DNA of 17,370 nucleotides. Source: Lachnospiraceae bacterium. Lineage in GTDB: Bacteria; Bacillota; Clostridia; Lachnospirales; Lachnospiraceae. Below are positions 7,411 to 16,616 of this stretch, piece by piece. The notes beneath the pieces were generated by a model, which did no database searches, was not told where the DNA came from, and saw nothing but the letters and a program-made list of their open reading frames with translations. The position numbers and the translations under genes are program-made. Numbering within the stretch: position 1 is the first letter of the stretch; each line of letters starts with the position of its first letter. The stretch spans positions 1 through 17,370 of the forward strand of contig JAJQIE010000046.1 of assembly GCA_021199395.1 (NCBI GenBank), read 5' to 3'.

Positions 7411-8943
7411 ATGCAATTAAAACCTGAAGAAATAACAAAGGTCATCCGAAGCCAGATAAAATATTATGAGAACGCGATTCATCAGGATGAGACGGGCACG
7501 GTTCTGGTTGTGGGCGATGGGATTGCCAGAGCCAGCGGGCTTGTAAACTGTATGGCCGGCGAGCTGCTGGAATTTGAGGACGGCAGCTTTGGTATGGCGC
7601 AGAACCTTGAGGAAAACAGTGTTTCCATTGTATTGTTTGGTTCTGGAGAGAAGATCCAGGAGGGTCAGACTGTAAAACGCACCGGAAAGGTGGTATCCGT
7701 ACCGGTGGGAGAAGCGATGATCGGCAGGGTTGTGAATGCGCTTGGACAGCCAATCGATGGGGCGGGTCCGATCCAGGCGACTGAATACAGTCCGATCGAA
7801 AGCCAGGCACCCGGCATTTGTGACCGTCAGCCGGTATTCGAACCGCTCCAGACAGGCATTAAGGCGATTGATTCTATGATCCCGATCGGGCGGGGCCAGC
7901 GTGAGCTGATCATTGGCGACCGTCAGACCGGAAAAACAACGATAGCGACGGATACGATCATCAACCAGAAGGGTAAGGATGTCATCTGCATTTATGTGGC
8001 GATCGGACAGAAGCGTTCAACGGTAGCCGCATTGTCTGAGACGCTCTCGAAAAATGGAGCGATGGACTATACGATTATCGTGGCGGCGACGGCTTCTGAG
8101 GCGAGTCCGCTGCAGTATATCGCACCGTATTCAGGCTGTGCGATGGGTGAATATTTTATGCATCAGGGAAAACATGTACTGATCATTTATGATGACCTGA
8201 GCAAGCATGCGGTCGCGTACCGTGCGCTTTCCCTGCTGATTCGCAGACCGCCCGGACGTGAGGCATATCCGGGAGATGTCTTTTACCTGCATTCAAGACT
8301 GCTGGAGCGGGCGGCAAAGCTGGATGACGCCCACGGAGGAGGATCTCTTACCGCGCTCCCGATTATAGAGACACAGGCAGGCGATGTGTCCGCGTATATC
8401 CCGACAAACGTGATTTCCATCACGGACGGTCAGATTTTCCTGGAGACGGAGCTGTTCCATTCTGGCGTAATGCCAGCGGTGAATCCGGGTATTTCGGTAT
8501 CCCGTGTAGGCGGCAATGCGCAGATTAAGGCGATGAAAAAGGTGGCCGGTACGCTCAAGCTGATCTATTCTCAGTATCGTGAGCTGCAGAGCTTTGCGCA
8601 GTTTGGTTCCGATCTGGATGCGGATACGAAGGCGCGTCTGGATCAGGGTGCGCGTATTGTAGAGGTGCTCAAGCAGAACCAGAATTCCCCGATCCCGGTA
8701 GAGAAGCAGGTGGCGATCCTGTATGCGGTGAACAAGGGAAATCTTTCCGCGGTTGCGACAGAGGATGTGCGCGCTTATGAAGCCGGGTTATATTCGTTCC
8801 TGGATACGAATCCGCAGGGCGCCGCCGCTATGCAGGCGATCCGGGAGAGCGGCGCGCTGAGCGAGGAGACAGAGAACAATCTGAAACAGGCGCTTGAGGA
8901 GTACACAGAGCAGTTCCTGGGCATGAAACCGGATAAAGAGTAG
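7411..8943 (+). CDS. atpA: F1Fo ATP synthase subunit alpha
   Basis: A 510-residue protein of the usual length for the alpha subunit. It has the Walker A motif GDRQTGKT (169-176), [15 protein letters not shown] (257-271) around the Walker B region, and ISVSRVGG (361-368) with the arginine finger R365 that reaches into the catalytic site of beta. It is a non-catalytic nucleotide-binding subunit of the F1 hexamer. The frame is open back to 7237, but the family N-terminus is [20 protein letters not shown] and AAGGA lies at 7395-7399, so 7411 is the start (7399 is a possible alternative, four codons earlier). The stop codon merges with the first copy of a 48-bp repeat. Confidence 0.96.
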   Translation: MQLKPEEITKVIRSQIKYYENAIHQDETGTVLVVGDGIARASGLVNCMAGELLEFEDGSFGMAQNLEENSVSIVLFGSGEKIQEGQTVKRTGKVVSVPVGEAMIGRVVNALGQPIDGAGPIQATEYSPIESQAPGICDRQPVFEPLQTGIKAIDSMIPIGRGQRELIIGDRQTGKTTIATDTIINQKGKDVICIYVAIGQKRSTVAALSETLSKNGAMDYTIIVAATASEASPLQYIAPYSGCAMGEYFMHQGKHVLIIYDDLSKHAVAYRALSLLIRRPPGREAYPGDVFYLHSRLLERAAKLDDAHGGGSLTALPIIETQAGDVSAYIPTNVISITDGQIFLETELFHSGVMPAVNPGISVSRVGGNAQIKAMKKVAGTLKLIYSQYRELQSFAQFGSDLDADTKARLDQGARIVEVLKQNQNSPIPVEKQVAILYAVNKGNLSAVATEDVRAYEAGLYSFLDTNPQGAAAMQAIRESGALSEETENNLKQALEEYTEQFLGMKPDKE

Positions 8944-9075
8944 CCATCGCGCGGATGCGCGATTCAGAATGGCGAGGCTTTCTATGAAATGTCCGTGATT
9001 TGCGGAGCAAATCATGGATGCAGGCCGAGCCATCGCGCGGATGCGCGATTCAGAATGGCGAGGCTTTCTATGAAA
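8942..9075. repeat. 48-bp perfect direct repeat in the atpA-atpG spacer
   Basis: The same 48 bases occur at 8942-8989 and 9028-9075, a period of 86 bp. Each copy starts AGCCATCGCGC and ends TTTCTATGAAA. Within each copy ATCGCGC/GCGCGAT form a stem around GGAT (8946-8963 in the first copy), and GCCAT can also pair with ATGGC. The first copy begins inside the atpA stop codon, and the second runs directly into the atpG ribosome binding site. The 38 bases between the copies are mostly one long hairpin (8990-9020). It resembles a REP-like palindromic element that has been partly duplicated. Confidence 0.75.
8990..9020. other. Long hairpin between the two 48-bp repeats
   Basis: TGATTTGC (8996-9003) and GCAAATCA (9007-9014) form a perfect 8-bp stem with a GGA loop. 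Further pairs including G-U extend it to about 14 bp from 8990 to 9020. No T-run follows, so it is not a simple terminator; it lies within the operon message. The design resembles the 7293-7320 hairpin in the atpH-atpA gap, which also has a GTCC outer stem and a GATTT-rich inner stem. Confidence 0.5.
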
Positions 9076-9086
9076 GGAGGCAGCTC

Positions 9087-11428
<2,342 letters not shown>

Positions 11429-11562
11429 AGACGCGCTGTTCCGCTGCGGAGGCACAGAAGCATATCCCTGCAGCCTAAGGATTGTATGGATAGCCTGGAG
11501 CATGGATATGCGCCTGCTGCAGAGATGGAATCTGGCGCAGAGCGGAAGAAAGGAGACGGCAT

Positions 11563-11964
11563 ATGAATCACTTTCCACTGCGGATCGGAACACCGGACGG
11601 CCTGCTCTTTGAAGGAGACGCCGTGCGGCTTGTGTGCAGGAGCATTACCGGCGATCTGGCGGTGCTCGCCGGGCATTGTAATTTCTGCACCGTCCTCGGT
11701 ATGGGGGAAGCGCACGTTGTATTTGAGGATGGTTCTGTGCGGGAGGCGGCCTGCATTGGCGGTATGCTCTCCGTCATGGATGGAACCTGCCGTGTCCTTG
11801 CCACTACCTGGGAGTGGAAGGAAGACATAGACAGGAGCCGGGCGGAGGCGGCCAAAAAGCGGGCGGAGGATCGTCTGGCAAGACAGGGGCTGACCGACCG
11901 GGAGTATGCAAACGCGCAGGCAAAGCTCCACCGGGCGCTGGTGAGATTGAGTGTGAAGCAGTAA
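11563..11964 (+). CDS. atpC: F1Fo ATP synthase subunit epsilon
   Basis: A 133-residue protein with an N-terminal beta-sandwich (about 1-85: FPLRIGTPDGLLFEGDAVRL, then GDLAVLAGHCNFCTVLGMG) and a C-terminal two-helix region (about 88-133, RSRAEAAKKRAEDRLA). It binds gamma and the c-ring and in many bacteria inhibits ATP hydrolysis. AAAGGAGA lies seven bases before the start. It is the last gene of the operon and is followed 31 bp later by an intrinsic terminator. Confidence 0.92.
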   Translation: MNHFPLRIGTPDGLLFEGDAVRLVCRSITGDLAVLAGHCNFCTVLGMGEAHVVFEDGSVREAACIGGMLSVMDGTCRVLATTWEWKEDIDRSRAEAAKKRAEDRLARQGLTDREYANAQAKLHRALVRLSVKQ

Positions 11965-11995
11965 AAACAAAAAATCAGAGAGTAAAAATGGCAGA

Positions 11996-12026
11996 CCCTG
12001 CGGCTTATTATGGCCGCAGGGGTTTT
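11996..12026 (+). terminator. Intrinsic terminator of the atp operon
   Basis: CCCTGCGGC (11996-12004) and GCCGCAGGG (12013-12021) form a perfect 9-bp GC-rich stem with an eight-base loop, followed by GTTTTC. It lies directly after atpC. Confidence 0.8.
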
Positions 12027-12061
12027 CATGATACAGGAAATCCGGTTTCCTGTGTCATGAA
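12025..12061. other. Long inverted repeat ahead of the amidohydrolase gene
   Basis: CATGATACAGGAAA (12027-12040) and TTTCCTGTGTCATG (12046-12059) form a 14-bp stem with one wobble and a five-base loop; two outer A-T pairs extend it to 16 bp. It starts where the atp terminator ends. It has no T-run of its own. It could back up the terminator, form the leader of the next gene, or be a regulator binding site. Confidence 0.5.
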
Positions 12062-12110
12062 CAGCCCGCGCGTTTTTAAAATCCTGTGTTTGATGGGGAG
12101 ATGACAGAAG

Positions 12111-12995
12111 ATGTATTATGAATGTCATATGCATATGTTTATGAATGGCAGAAATTACAGAGAAGCGGTCGCGCAGCATAAACCGGCGGCGGATGAGGAT
12201 GATATTCGCCGGAAGCTTGCCGCCTACGCGGAACAGGGCGTTACTTATGTCCGCGATGGCGGCGATGTCCTGGGGGTGTCGGCGCTGGCGGCTGTCCTGG
12301 CGCCGGAGTATGGGATTACATATCGGACGCCCATATTTGCGATTCACAAAAAGGGGCATTATGGAGGGATCGTCGGGCGCGGATTTGAGACTATGGAGGA
12401 ATACCATCAGCTTGTCAGAGAGGCGGGAGCGCTTGGCGCGGATTTTATTAAAATCATGGTGTCCGGCATTATGGACTTTGAACGCGGGGGCGCATTGACG
12501 GAGGACTCGCTGGATCGGGAGGAGATCCGGGAAATGATACAGATCGCGCATGAGGAGGGCTTTGCTGTCATGGCGCACACGAATGGTGCGGAAGCCGTGC
12601 AGGCGGCAGCGGACGCGGGCGTGGATTCCATCGAGCATGGGAATTTTATGGACGCATCCTCCCTGCCTGTGTTAAAGGAAAGCCATACGGTCTGGGTGCC
12701 GACCTTTGTGACAATCGCCAACCTGATCGGCAGCGGCCGGTATCACGATGCATCTCTGCTCAGGCTGAAGCGGCAGCAGGGCGAGAGGATAAGAGAGGGC
12801 TTTGCCTGCGGCGTAATGATTGCGCCGGGCAGTGACGCGGGGGCATATCGGGTGCCTCACGTACAGGGAATCAAGGACGAATATCGTGAGCTGTATGAAT
12901 TATGCAGGGATCAGATGACGGAAAGGGAATACCTTGCACGGATAGAAGACGCGGCAAAAGAGATAGAGAAACGTTTTCAGCGCAACAGGAAATGA
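12111..12995 (+). CDS. Compact metal-dependent amidohydrolase
   Basis: A 294-residue TIM-barrel hydrolase with a full set of metal-binding residues. These are H6 and H8 (CHMHMF), K114 in FIKIMVSG (probably carbamylated), H156 in MAHTNG, H176 in SIEHGN and D242 in APGSDAGA. The order and spacing match the imidazolonepropionase/prolidase-like group of the amidohydrolase superfamily. The protein begins at the HxH motif and ends soon after the barrel. It therefore lacks the beta-sandwich formed by both ends of typical 380-420 residue members. No signal peptide is seen, so it is cytoplasmic. The substrate is unknown. GGGGAG (12095-12100) is the ribosome binding site. Both flanks carry ACAGGAAA/TTTCCTGT inverted repeats. 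No clear promoter was found between the atp terminator and the start. Confidence 0.88.
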   Translation: MYYECHMHMFMNGRNYREAVAQHKPAADEDDIRRKLAAYAEQGVTYVRDGGDVLGVSALAAVLAPEYGITYRTPIFAIHKKGHYGGIVGRGFETMEEYHQLVREAGALGADFIKIMVSGIMDFERGGALTEDSLDREEIREMIQIAHEEGFAVMAHTNGAEAVQAAADAGVDSIEHGNFMDASSLPVLKESHTVWVPTFVTIANLIGSGRYHDASLLRLKRQQGERIREGFACGVMIAPGSDAGAYRVPHVQGIKDEYRELYELCRDQMTEREYLARIEDAAKEIEKRFQRNRK

Positions 12996-13012
12996 TGAAT
13001 GTCGTTTCCTGT
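12985..13012. other. Inverted repeat at the amidohydrolase stop codon
   Basis: ACAGGAAA (12985-12992) and TTTCCTGT (13005-13012) pair around a 12-base loop that contains the stop codon. The same two octamers form the inner part of the inverted repeat before the gene (12033-12053). A run of T follows only after a further eight bases (ATGTTTTTTC at 13021-13030), so termination is possible but not clear. Confidence 0.4.
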
Positions 13013-13102
13013 AAAATGATATGTTTTTTCGGATAAAGTGATGTGAAATATTTCAAAAATATTAATATTCTGATAACGTTCTCGGAATTGCGGGTGTGTG
13101 AC

Positions 13103-13131
13103 TTGCAGAAGTTGGAGGTTCGTGGTATGAT
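13103..13131 (+). promoter_or_regulatory. Sigma-A promoter of the SH3 lipoprotein gene
   Basis: TTGCAG (13103-13108), 17 bases, then TATGAT (13126-13131). The predicted start is near 13138. The upstream region is AT-rich and holds two palindromes, TGAAATATTTCA (13044-13055) and AATATTAATATT (13058-13069), which may be regulator sites or simply an AT-rich upstream element. Confidence 0.65.
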
Positions 13132-13143
13132 AAATCAGACTAT

Positions 13144-13169
13144 GGGTATTGACTCAATACCTGTTTTTT
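13144..13169 (+). terminator. Terminator-like hairpin inside the lipoprotein leader
   Basis: GGTATTG (13145-13151) and CAATACC (13155-13161) form a 7-bp stem with a three-base loop; TG and then six T residues follow (13164-13169). It lies between the predicted transcription start and the ribosome binding site (GGAGGAG, 13177-13183). It could be an attenuator of this gene, or a terminator for transcripts arriving from the amidohydrolase gene. Confidence 0.5.
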
Positions 13170-13186
13170 GATTATGGAGGAGTGAG

Positions 13187-14776
13187 ATGTTAAACAGAAG
13201 AAAGAAAGCGGATCTGATTTGCCTTGTGATGGCGCTGGCGATTGCTGTTCTTACATCGGGCTGCCAACTTTTAAACAGAGAAGAAGAGACGGAGAGTGAG
13301 ACACAATCCGAGACTGTAAGTGTAGTGGAGAGTGAGACAGAGACAGAGACGGAGTTCCAGACGGATGTCGTGTATATATCTGAGGACGGGTCTATCCGTA
13401 TCATATTGCCGGACAGCACATGGAAGGTCACGCAGGATATGGACGAGATGCGTGTGTTTTCCTCTGGCTCTGATGCGATGATCAATATTGTGCATGCGTC
13501 GGATGAGGACTCGATGAAAAATGTTTCTGTGCTGGAATCTCAGGAGCTTCTGGAGGAATCGCTGGCAGGCCAGTACCCGGAGGAGGACGCGTTTGAAGTG
13601 CTCTCTTTCGAGGAACGTGATTCATCCACGCTTGCTACCTATGAGTATGTGGTTGAATATAAGTATTCAACGAGCATGTGGGCATATTCGGTTACGTATG
13701 CGCTCCTGTCTGCGGATGGGGACGCGGCCTATGTGATCACCGGGACAGTGACGGAGGATGATGAGGCTTTGCTTGAAGAAGTGCAGGAGTCTGTAGAGAG
13801 CTTCAGCGTACTGGATGAGAGCAGTATTTTCAGCGTACTTCCGGGAACGGTTGAAAACAATACCAGCTCTGAGACGGAGGGAGAGAATGAGACGGAGGAT
13901 GATGCGGACTCGACCGGAAGCGCGCAGCTGGCTACGCTGACGGAATATTCTACGAGCGTGACCCTGTATGCCTCGACGAATGTAAATATTCGTGAACAGC
14001 CAAGTACCGAATCGACTCGGATAGGGTCTTTTACCGCGGGGGCGTCTGTCACCGTGACCGGAGAGACGACGAAGTGGTTTCGGGTCAGTGTGAATGGAAA
14101 TGTCGGTTATGTCAGCAAGGCTTACCTGGTAAGTACGCAGCCGGATACAGACGCGGATACAGATGACGATGATAATGACAGCGATGATGATGACACGGGC
14201 AGCAGCTCGGATGATGTATCTGAATCCACCAGGACGACAGCGGAGCTGAATAGTGAGATCAGCTACGGGACATCCTATACGTATTATGCTACGGATACCG
14301 TCAATCTCCGCTCACAGCCGGGTACGGACAGCAGCGTGCTGGGCAGTGTGGCGTCCGGAGATGCGGTGACTGTGACCGGAGAGACGGACAACTGGTTTAT
14401 TGTGTCGGTGGGCGGGACAACCGGATACATATCGAAATCCTATTTATCGTCCACGCAGCCGACGGCAGCGGATACATCGGGTGAGACTTCGTCAACGGCA
14501 GACAGCTCGGATACAGGTACCTCGACGGATGCAGCGACCGACTCTAATTCGGATTCAACCTCCAGTACAGGCGTGGTGAGCGGCACGATCACTGCAGTCA
14601 CATCAGATACGCTTTTGATCGAGGGAGACGATGGCGTTACCTATTCTGTCAACTATCAGAATGCTTCATTAAGCTCCAGCGGTCTTGCGGAAGGACTCTA
14701 TGTCACTGCCACGATCGATTATTCACAGTCGACATCGAGCGGCTCCCTGTACGCGACAAGCGTATCCGGATATTAA
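13187..14776 (+). CDS. Lipoprotein with two bacterial SH3 domains
   Basis: A 529-residue exported protein. A Lys/Arg-rich start and a hydrophobic segment (10-24) end in the lipobox LTSGC, with C26 as the lipid-attachment residue. A Glu/Thr/Ser-rich linker follows (30-58). Residues about 60-212 form an unassigned domain starting VVYISEDGSIRIILPDSTWK. Two SH3 type 3 domains lie at about 257-316 (NVNIREQPSTESTRIGSF...GYVSKAYL) and 363-422 (TVNLRSQPGTDSSVLGSV...GYISKSYL), joined by an Asp-rich linker (320-344). A Ser/Thr-rich stretch leads to a small C-terminal beta domain (464-529). Such SH3 domains usually bind peptidoglycan, so the protein probably sits on the outer membrane face and contacts the wall. 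No catalytic domain is recognised. The start is supported by GGAGGAG at 13177-13183. Confidence 0.88.
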   Translation: MLNRRKKADLICLVMALAIAVLTSGCQLLNREEETESETQSETVSVVESETETETEFQTDVVYISEDGSIRIILPDSTWKVTQDMDEMRVFSSGSDAMINIVHASDEDSMKNVSVLESQELLEESLAGQYPEEDAFEVLSFEERDSSTLATYEYVVEYKYSTSMWAYSVTYALLSADGDAAYVITGTVTEDDEALLEEVQESVESFSVLDESSIFSVLPGTVENNTSSETEGENETEDDADSTGSAQLATLTEYSTSVTLYASTNVNIREQPSTESTRIGSFTAGASVTVTGETTKWFRVSVNGNVGYVSKAYLVSTQPDTDADTDDDDNDSDDDDTGSSSDDVSESTRTTAELNSEISYGTSYTYYATDTVNLRSQPGTDSSVLGSVASGDAVTVTGETDNWFIVSVGGTTGYISKSYLSSTQPTAADTSGETSSTADSSDTGTSTDAATDSNSDSTSSTGVVSGTITAVTSDTLLIEGDDGVTYSVNYQNASLSSSGLAEGLYVTATIDYSQSTSSGSLYATSVSGY

Positions 14777-14845
14777 AAATACCGGGTAAAACGATAACCA
14801 CTGCATGGGGTACTGTAAAGGTTTAAATATGAAATATCAAATACG

Positions 14846-14894
14846 AAAAACCTCCTGACGCTGGAAGCATGAGGCTTCCGGTCAGGAGGTTTTT
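14846..14894. terminator. Bidirectional intrinsic terminator
   Basis: AAAAACCTCCTGAC (14846-14859) and GTCAGGAGGTTTTT (14881-14894) are perfect 14-base arms. An inner GGAAGC/GCTTCC stem (14863-14879) extends the hairpin. The A-run and T-run let it terminate transcription in both directions. It sits between the convergent lipoprotein and transglutaminase-like genes. Confidence 0.9.
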
Positions 14895-14965
14895 CAGGTC
14901 TTATGCGCAGCGACGGACAGGGGAGAAAAGCGTTCCCCTGTCCGATTGATTATAGCGGAGGAAAA

Positions 14966-16417
14966 TCAGAGCGCGAAGCGGTATGTGCCGCTCACGGTAT
15001 GTGAAATGCTGTAGGAGCTGAGACCGTAGCAGCCGGTCCACCAGCCCTTCCATTGCGCTTCCGGATCATAATAACGGCCGTTGATTTTTACCCAGCAGTG
15101 GCGGGTAAGACCGTCCGCCGCTCCGTCTCGCGTACCCGAAACACGCCCTACGACCACATAGGAGTCATAGCCCACTTCGTTTGCCAGGGCGGCGAATGCG
15201 CAGGCAAAGCCATAGCAGTTTCCCCTTCCGGAGTTCAGCATGGTGTAGGCGATGGAAATCTGCCAGCCGGTGTTGTAGTTGGAGGGATAGATTCCATAAT
15301 AGCTCCATCGGGAACGACTTGTCATATAGGTCCAGCAGGCTCTCAGCTTTTGTGCCTGGGTCATTGATTCATTGGTAATCTGAGAGACAATGCTCATGGT
15401 CTTCATCTTCAGGCTGGCTGCCGTGCTGACTTCAGCGTATGCCTTACTGCCAAAAGTGATTCCTTTGTAGGTAGTATTTTTTTTCAGCTTTCCACTGCTG
15501 GTTGAATAGTAAAGCTTTGAATCAATGGTGAACCATCCGGAGGTGTCGGCCCGCCCTTTGGCGTCTACGTAATAATAATTGCCATCAACCTTCACGACCG
15601 TTGCGGTATCGTATGTGACCAGACGACCGTTTGTGCGGAACACATAAATGTAGCTTCCGATCTTGTAGCCTCCGGTAGCCGCGGAGCCTGTTCCTGTAAA
15701 ATAATACCGGTAATCACCCACTGTTTTCCAGCAGCTCTTCTGCATTTTTCCGCCTGAAGAGAAATAGTAGGTGCTGCCATCGATCTTTACCAGCCCGGTC
15801 TTCATTTTTCCACTTGAGGAGAAATAGTATTTCTCGCCGTTAATTTTGATCAGCCCGGTCACAGCGGCGCCTTTCGGGGGGGCACCTTCAGACGAGCTCT
15901 TTTTGAAATAATATTTGCAGGTATCAATGGTTACCCATCCGGTTTTCATTTTTCCGGAAGAGGTGAAATAATAGCGGTATCCGTCGATCTTGATCAGGCC
16001 CGTCACAGCGGCGCCTTTTGGAAATTTTTCAGAAGTATTCTTTTTGAAATAGTATCTGCTTCCATTGATGCTTTTCCATCCGGTGTACATTTTCCCGCTG
16101 CTCGAAAAATAATACCTGTAGTCTCCGATTTTTATTAATCCGACTGTGGCGCTGCCTTTTGGGGCGCTCTTATCGGATTTCCTGAAGTAATAAGTGTTGC
16201 CGTTGACGGTGGCCCATCCCGTCTGCTTCACGGAATCTACATAGTAGTAGGTATATCCGTCGCTTTCCTTTACCAGACCATTTTTGTCCTCTGTGCTTTG
16301 GGCGGTTTCGGCGGCCTTTGCCGTTAATTCATCCGCGCGGGCGATCAGATCGGCGTTTGCGGATGCAAGGACAGTGGTTATGAACAGAGTTAATAACAGT
16401 AACAGCTTCTTTTTCAT
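14966..16417 (-). CDS. Exported transglutaminase-like protein with cell-wall-binding repeats
   Basis: A 483-residue protein. The signal peptide (about 1-22) ends in ASANA. A short helical stretch follows, then tandem YYF-type cell-wall-binding repeats (about 53-315; for example GLIKIDGYRYYFTSSGKMKTGW), the kind that bind choline or other wall polymers. Residues about 340-483 form a transglutaminase-like (papain-fold) domain. It has GNCYGFACAFAALANEVG with C401, RHCWVKI with H440 and YYDPE with D451, so the Cys-His-Asp triad is intact. Such domains may be proteases or amidases, or may cross-link wall or surface proteins; the substrate is unknown. GAGGAAGG precedes the start by four bases. It faces the lipoprotein gene across a bidirectional terminator and diverges from an SH3-domain gene. 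Confidence 0.9.
   Translation of the reverse strand: MKKKLLLLLTLFITTVLASANADLIARADELTAKAAETAQSTEDKNGLVKESDGYTYYYVDSVKQTGWATVNGNTYYFRKSDKSAPKGSATVGLIKIGDYRYYFSSSGKMYTGWKSINGSRYYFKKNTSEKFPKGAAVTGLIKIDGYRYYFTSSGKMKTGWVTIDTCKYYFKKSSSEGAPPKGAAVTGLIKINGEKYYFSSSGKMKTGLVKIDGSTYYFSSGGKMQKSCWKTVGDYRYYFTGTGSAATGGYKIGSYIYVFRTNGRLVTYDTATVVKVDGNYYYVDAKGRADTSGWFTIDSKLYYSTSSGKLKKNTTYKGITFGSKAYAEVSTAASLKMKTMSIVSQITNESMTQAQKLRACWTYMTSRSRWSYYGIYPSNYNTGWQISIAYTMLNSGRGNCYGFACAFAALANEVGYDSYVVVGRVSGTRDGAADGLTRHCWVKINGRYYDPEAQWKGWWTGCYGLSSYSISHTVSGTYRFAL
15743..16170 (-). repeat. Tandem cell-wall-binding repeat block
   Basis: Within the transglutaminase-like gene, a module of about 48 residues is repeated three times. 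It pairs a long repeat (YYFKKSSSEGAPPKGAAVTG type) with a short one (LIKIDGYRYYFTSSGKMKTG type), at residues 87-137, 138-187 and 188-225 (the last incomplete). DNA copies are still close, for example around 15843-15877 and 15987-16021, which points to recent duplication or recombination and a variable repeat number. Confidence 0.7.
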
Positions 16418-16429
16418 TGTGCCTTCCTC

Positions 16430-16455
16430 ACTTTAGTAAATTTATTCTTATACCA
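16430..16455 (-). promoter_or_regulatory. Candidate extended -10 promoter of the transglutaminase-like gene, with shared start-site element
   Basis: On the minus strand TGGTATAAG (16455-16447) is an extended -10 without a good -35. The predicted start falls near 16440, at the beginning of TTTACTAAAGT (16440-16430). The same TTACTAAAGT occurs at the start site of the divergent gene (16543-16552). Confidence 0.4.
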
Positions 16456-16513
16456 TATCACAATCTTTTTCCATATGCAAGAAATGAAAGGGAAAGAACA
16501 GGAAACGATTTTA

Positions 16514-16552
16514 TTGACATGGCATTGCGACTTTTGCTATAATTACTAAAGT
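16514..16552 (+). promoter_or_regulatory. Consensus promoter of the SH3-domain gene, with start-site element
   Basis: TTGACA (16514-16519), an 18-base spacer and TATAAT (16538-16543), preceded by TGC, is a consensus sigma-A promoter with an extended -10. The transcript should start near 16550. TTACTAAAGT (16543-16552) overlaps the -10 end and the start site. Confidence 0.8.
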
Positions 16553-16616
16553 TTCGCGTGATTCAGGTGACAGAAGCCCGAATTACAGCATTTGTAAAAG
16601 GAAGAAGGAAGAAAAA

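Noticed and set aside
8942..9075. CRISPR array
   Set aside because: There are only two repeats, each 48 bp with strong internal palindromes, only one spacer, and no cas genes nearby.
9000..9086. N-terminal extension of atpG
   Set aside because: It translates the second repeat copy. The strong AAAGGAGG lies downstream of this ATG and points to 9087.
12101..12121. Six-codon ORF just before the amidohydrolase start
   Set aside because: It is too short to judge. Its overlap with the GGGGAG spacer region is compatible with chance.
11568..12638. 356-residue open frame on the minus strand
   Set aside because: It runs antisense across atpC, the atp terminator and the amidohydrolase gene, all of which are well supported. 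The protein shows no domain.
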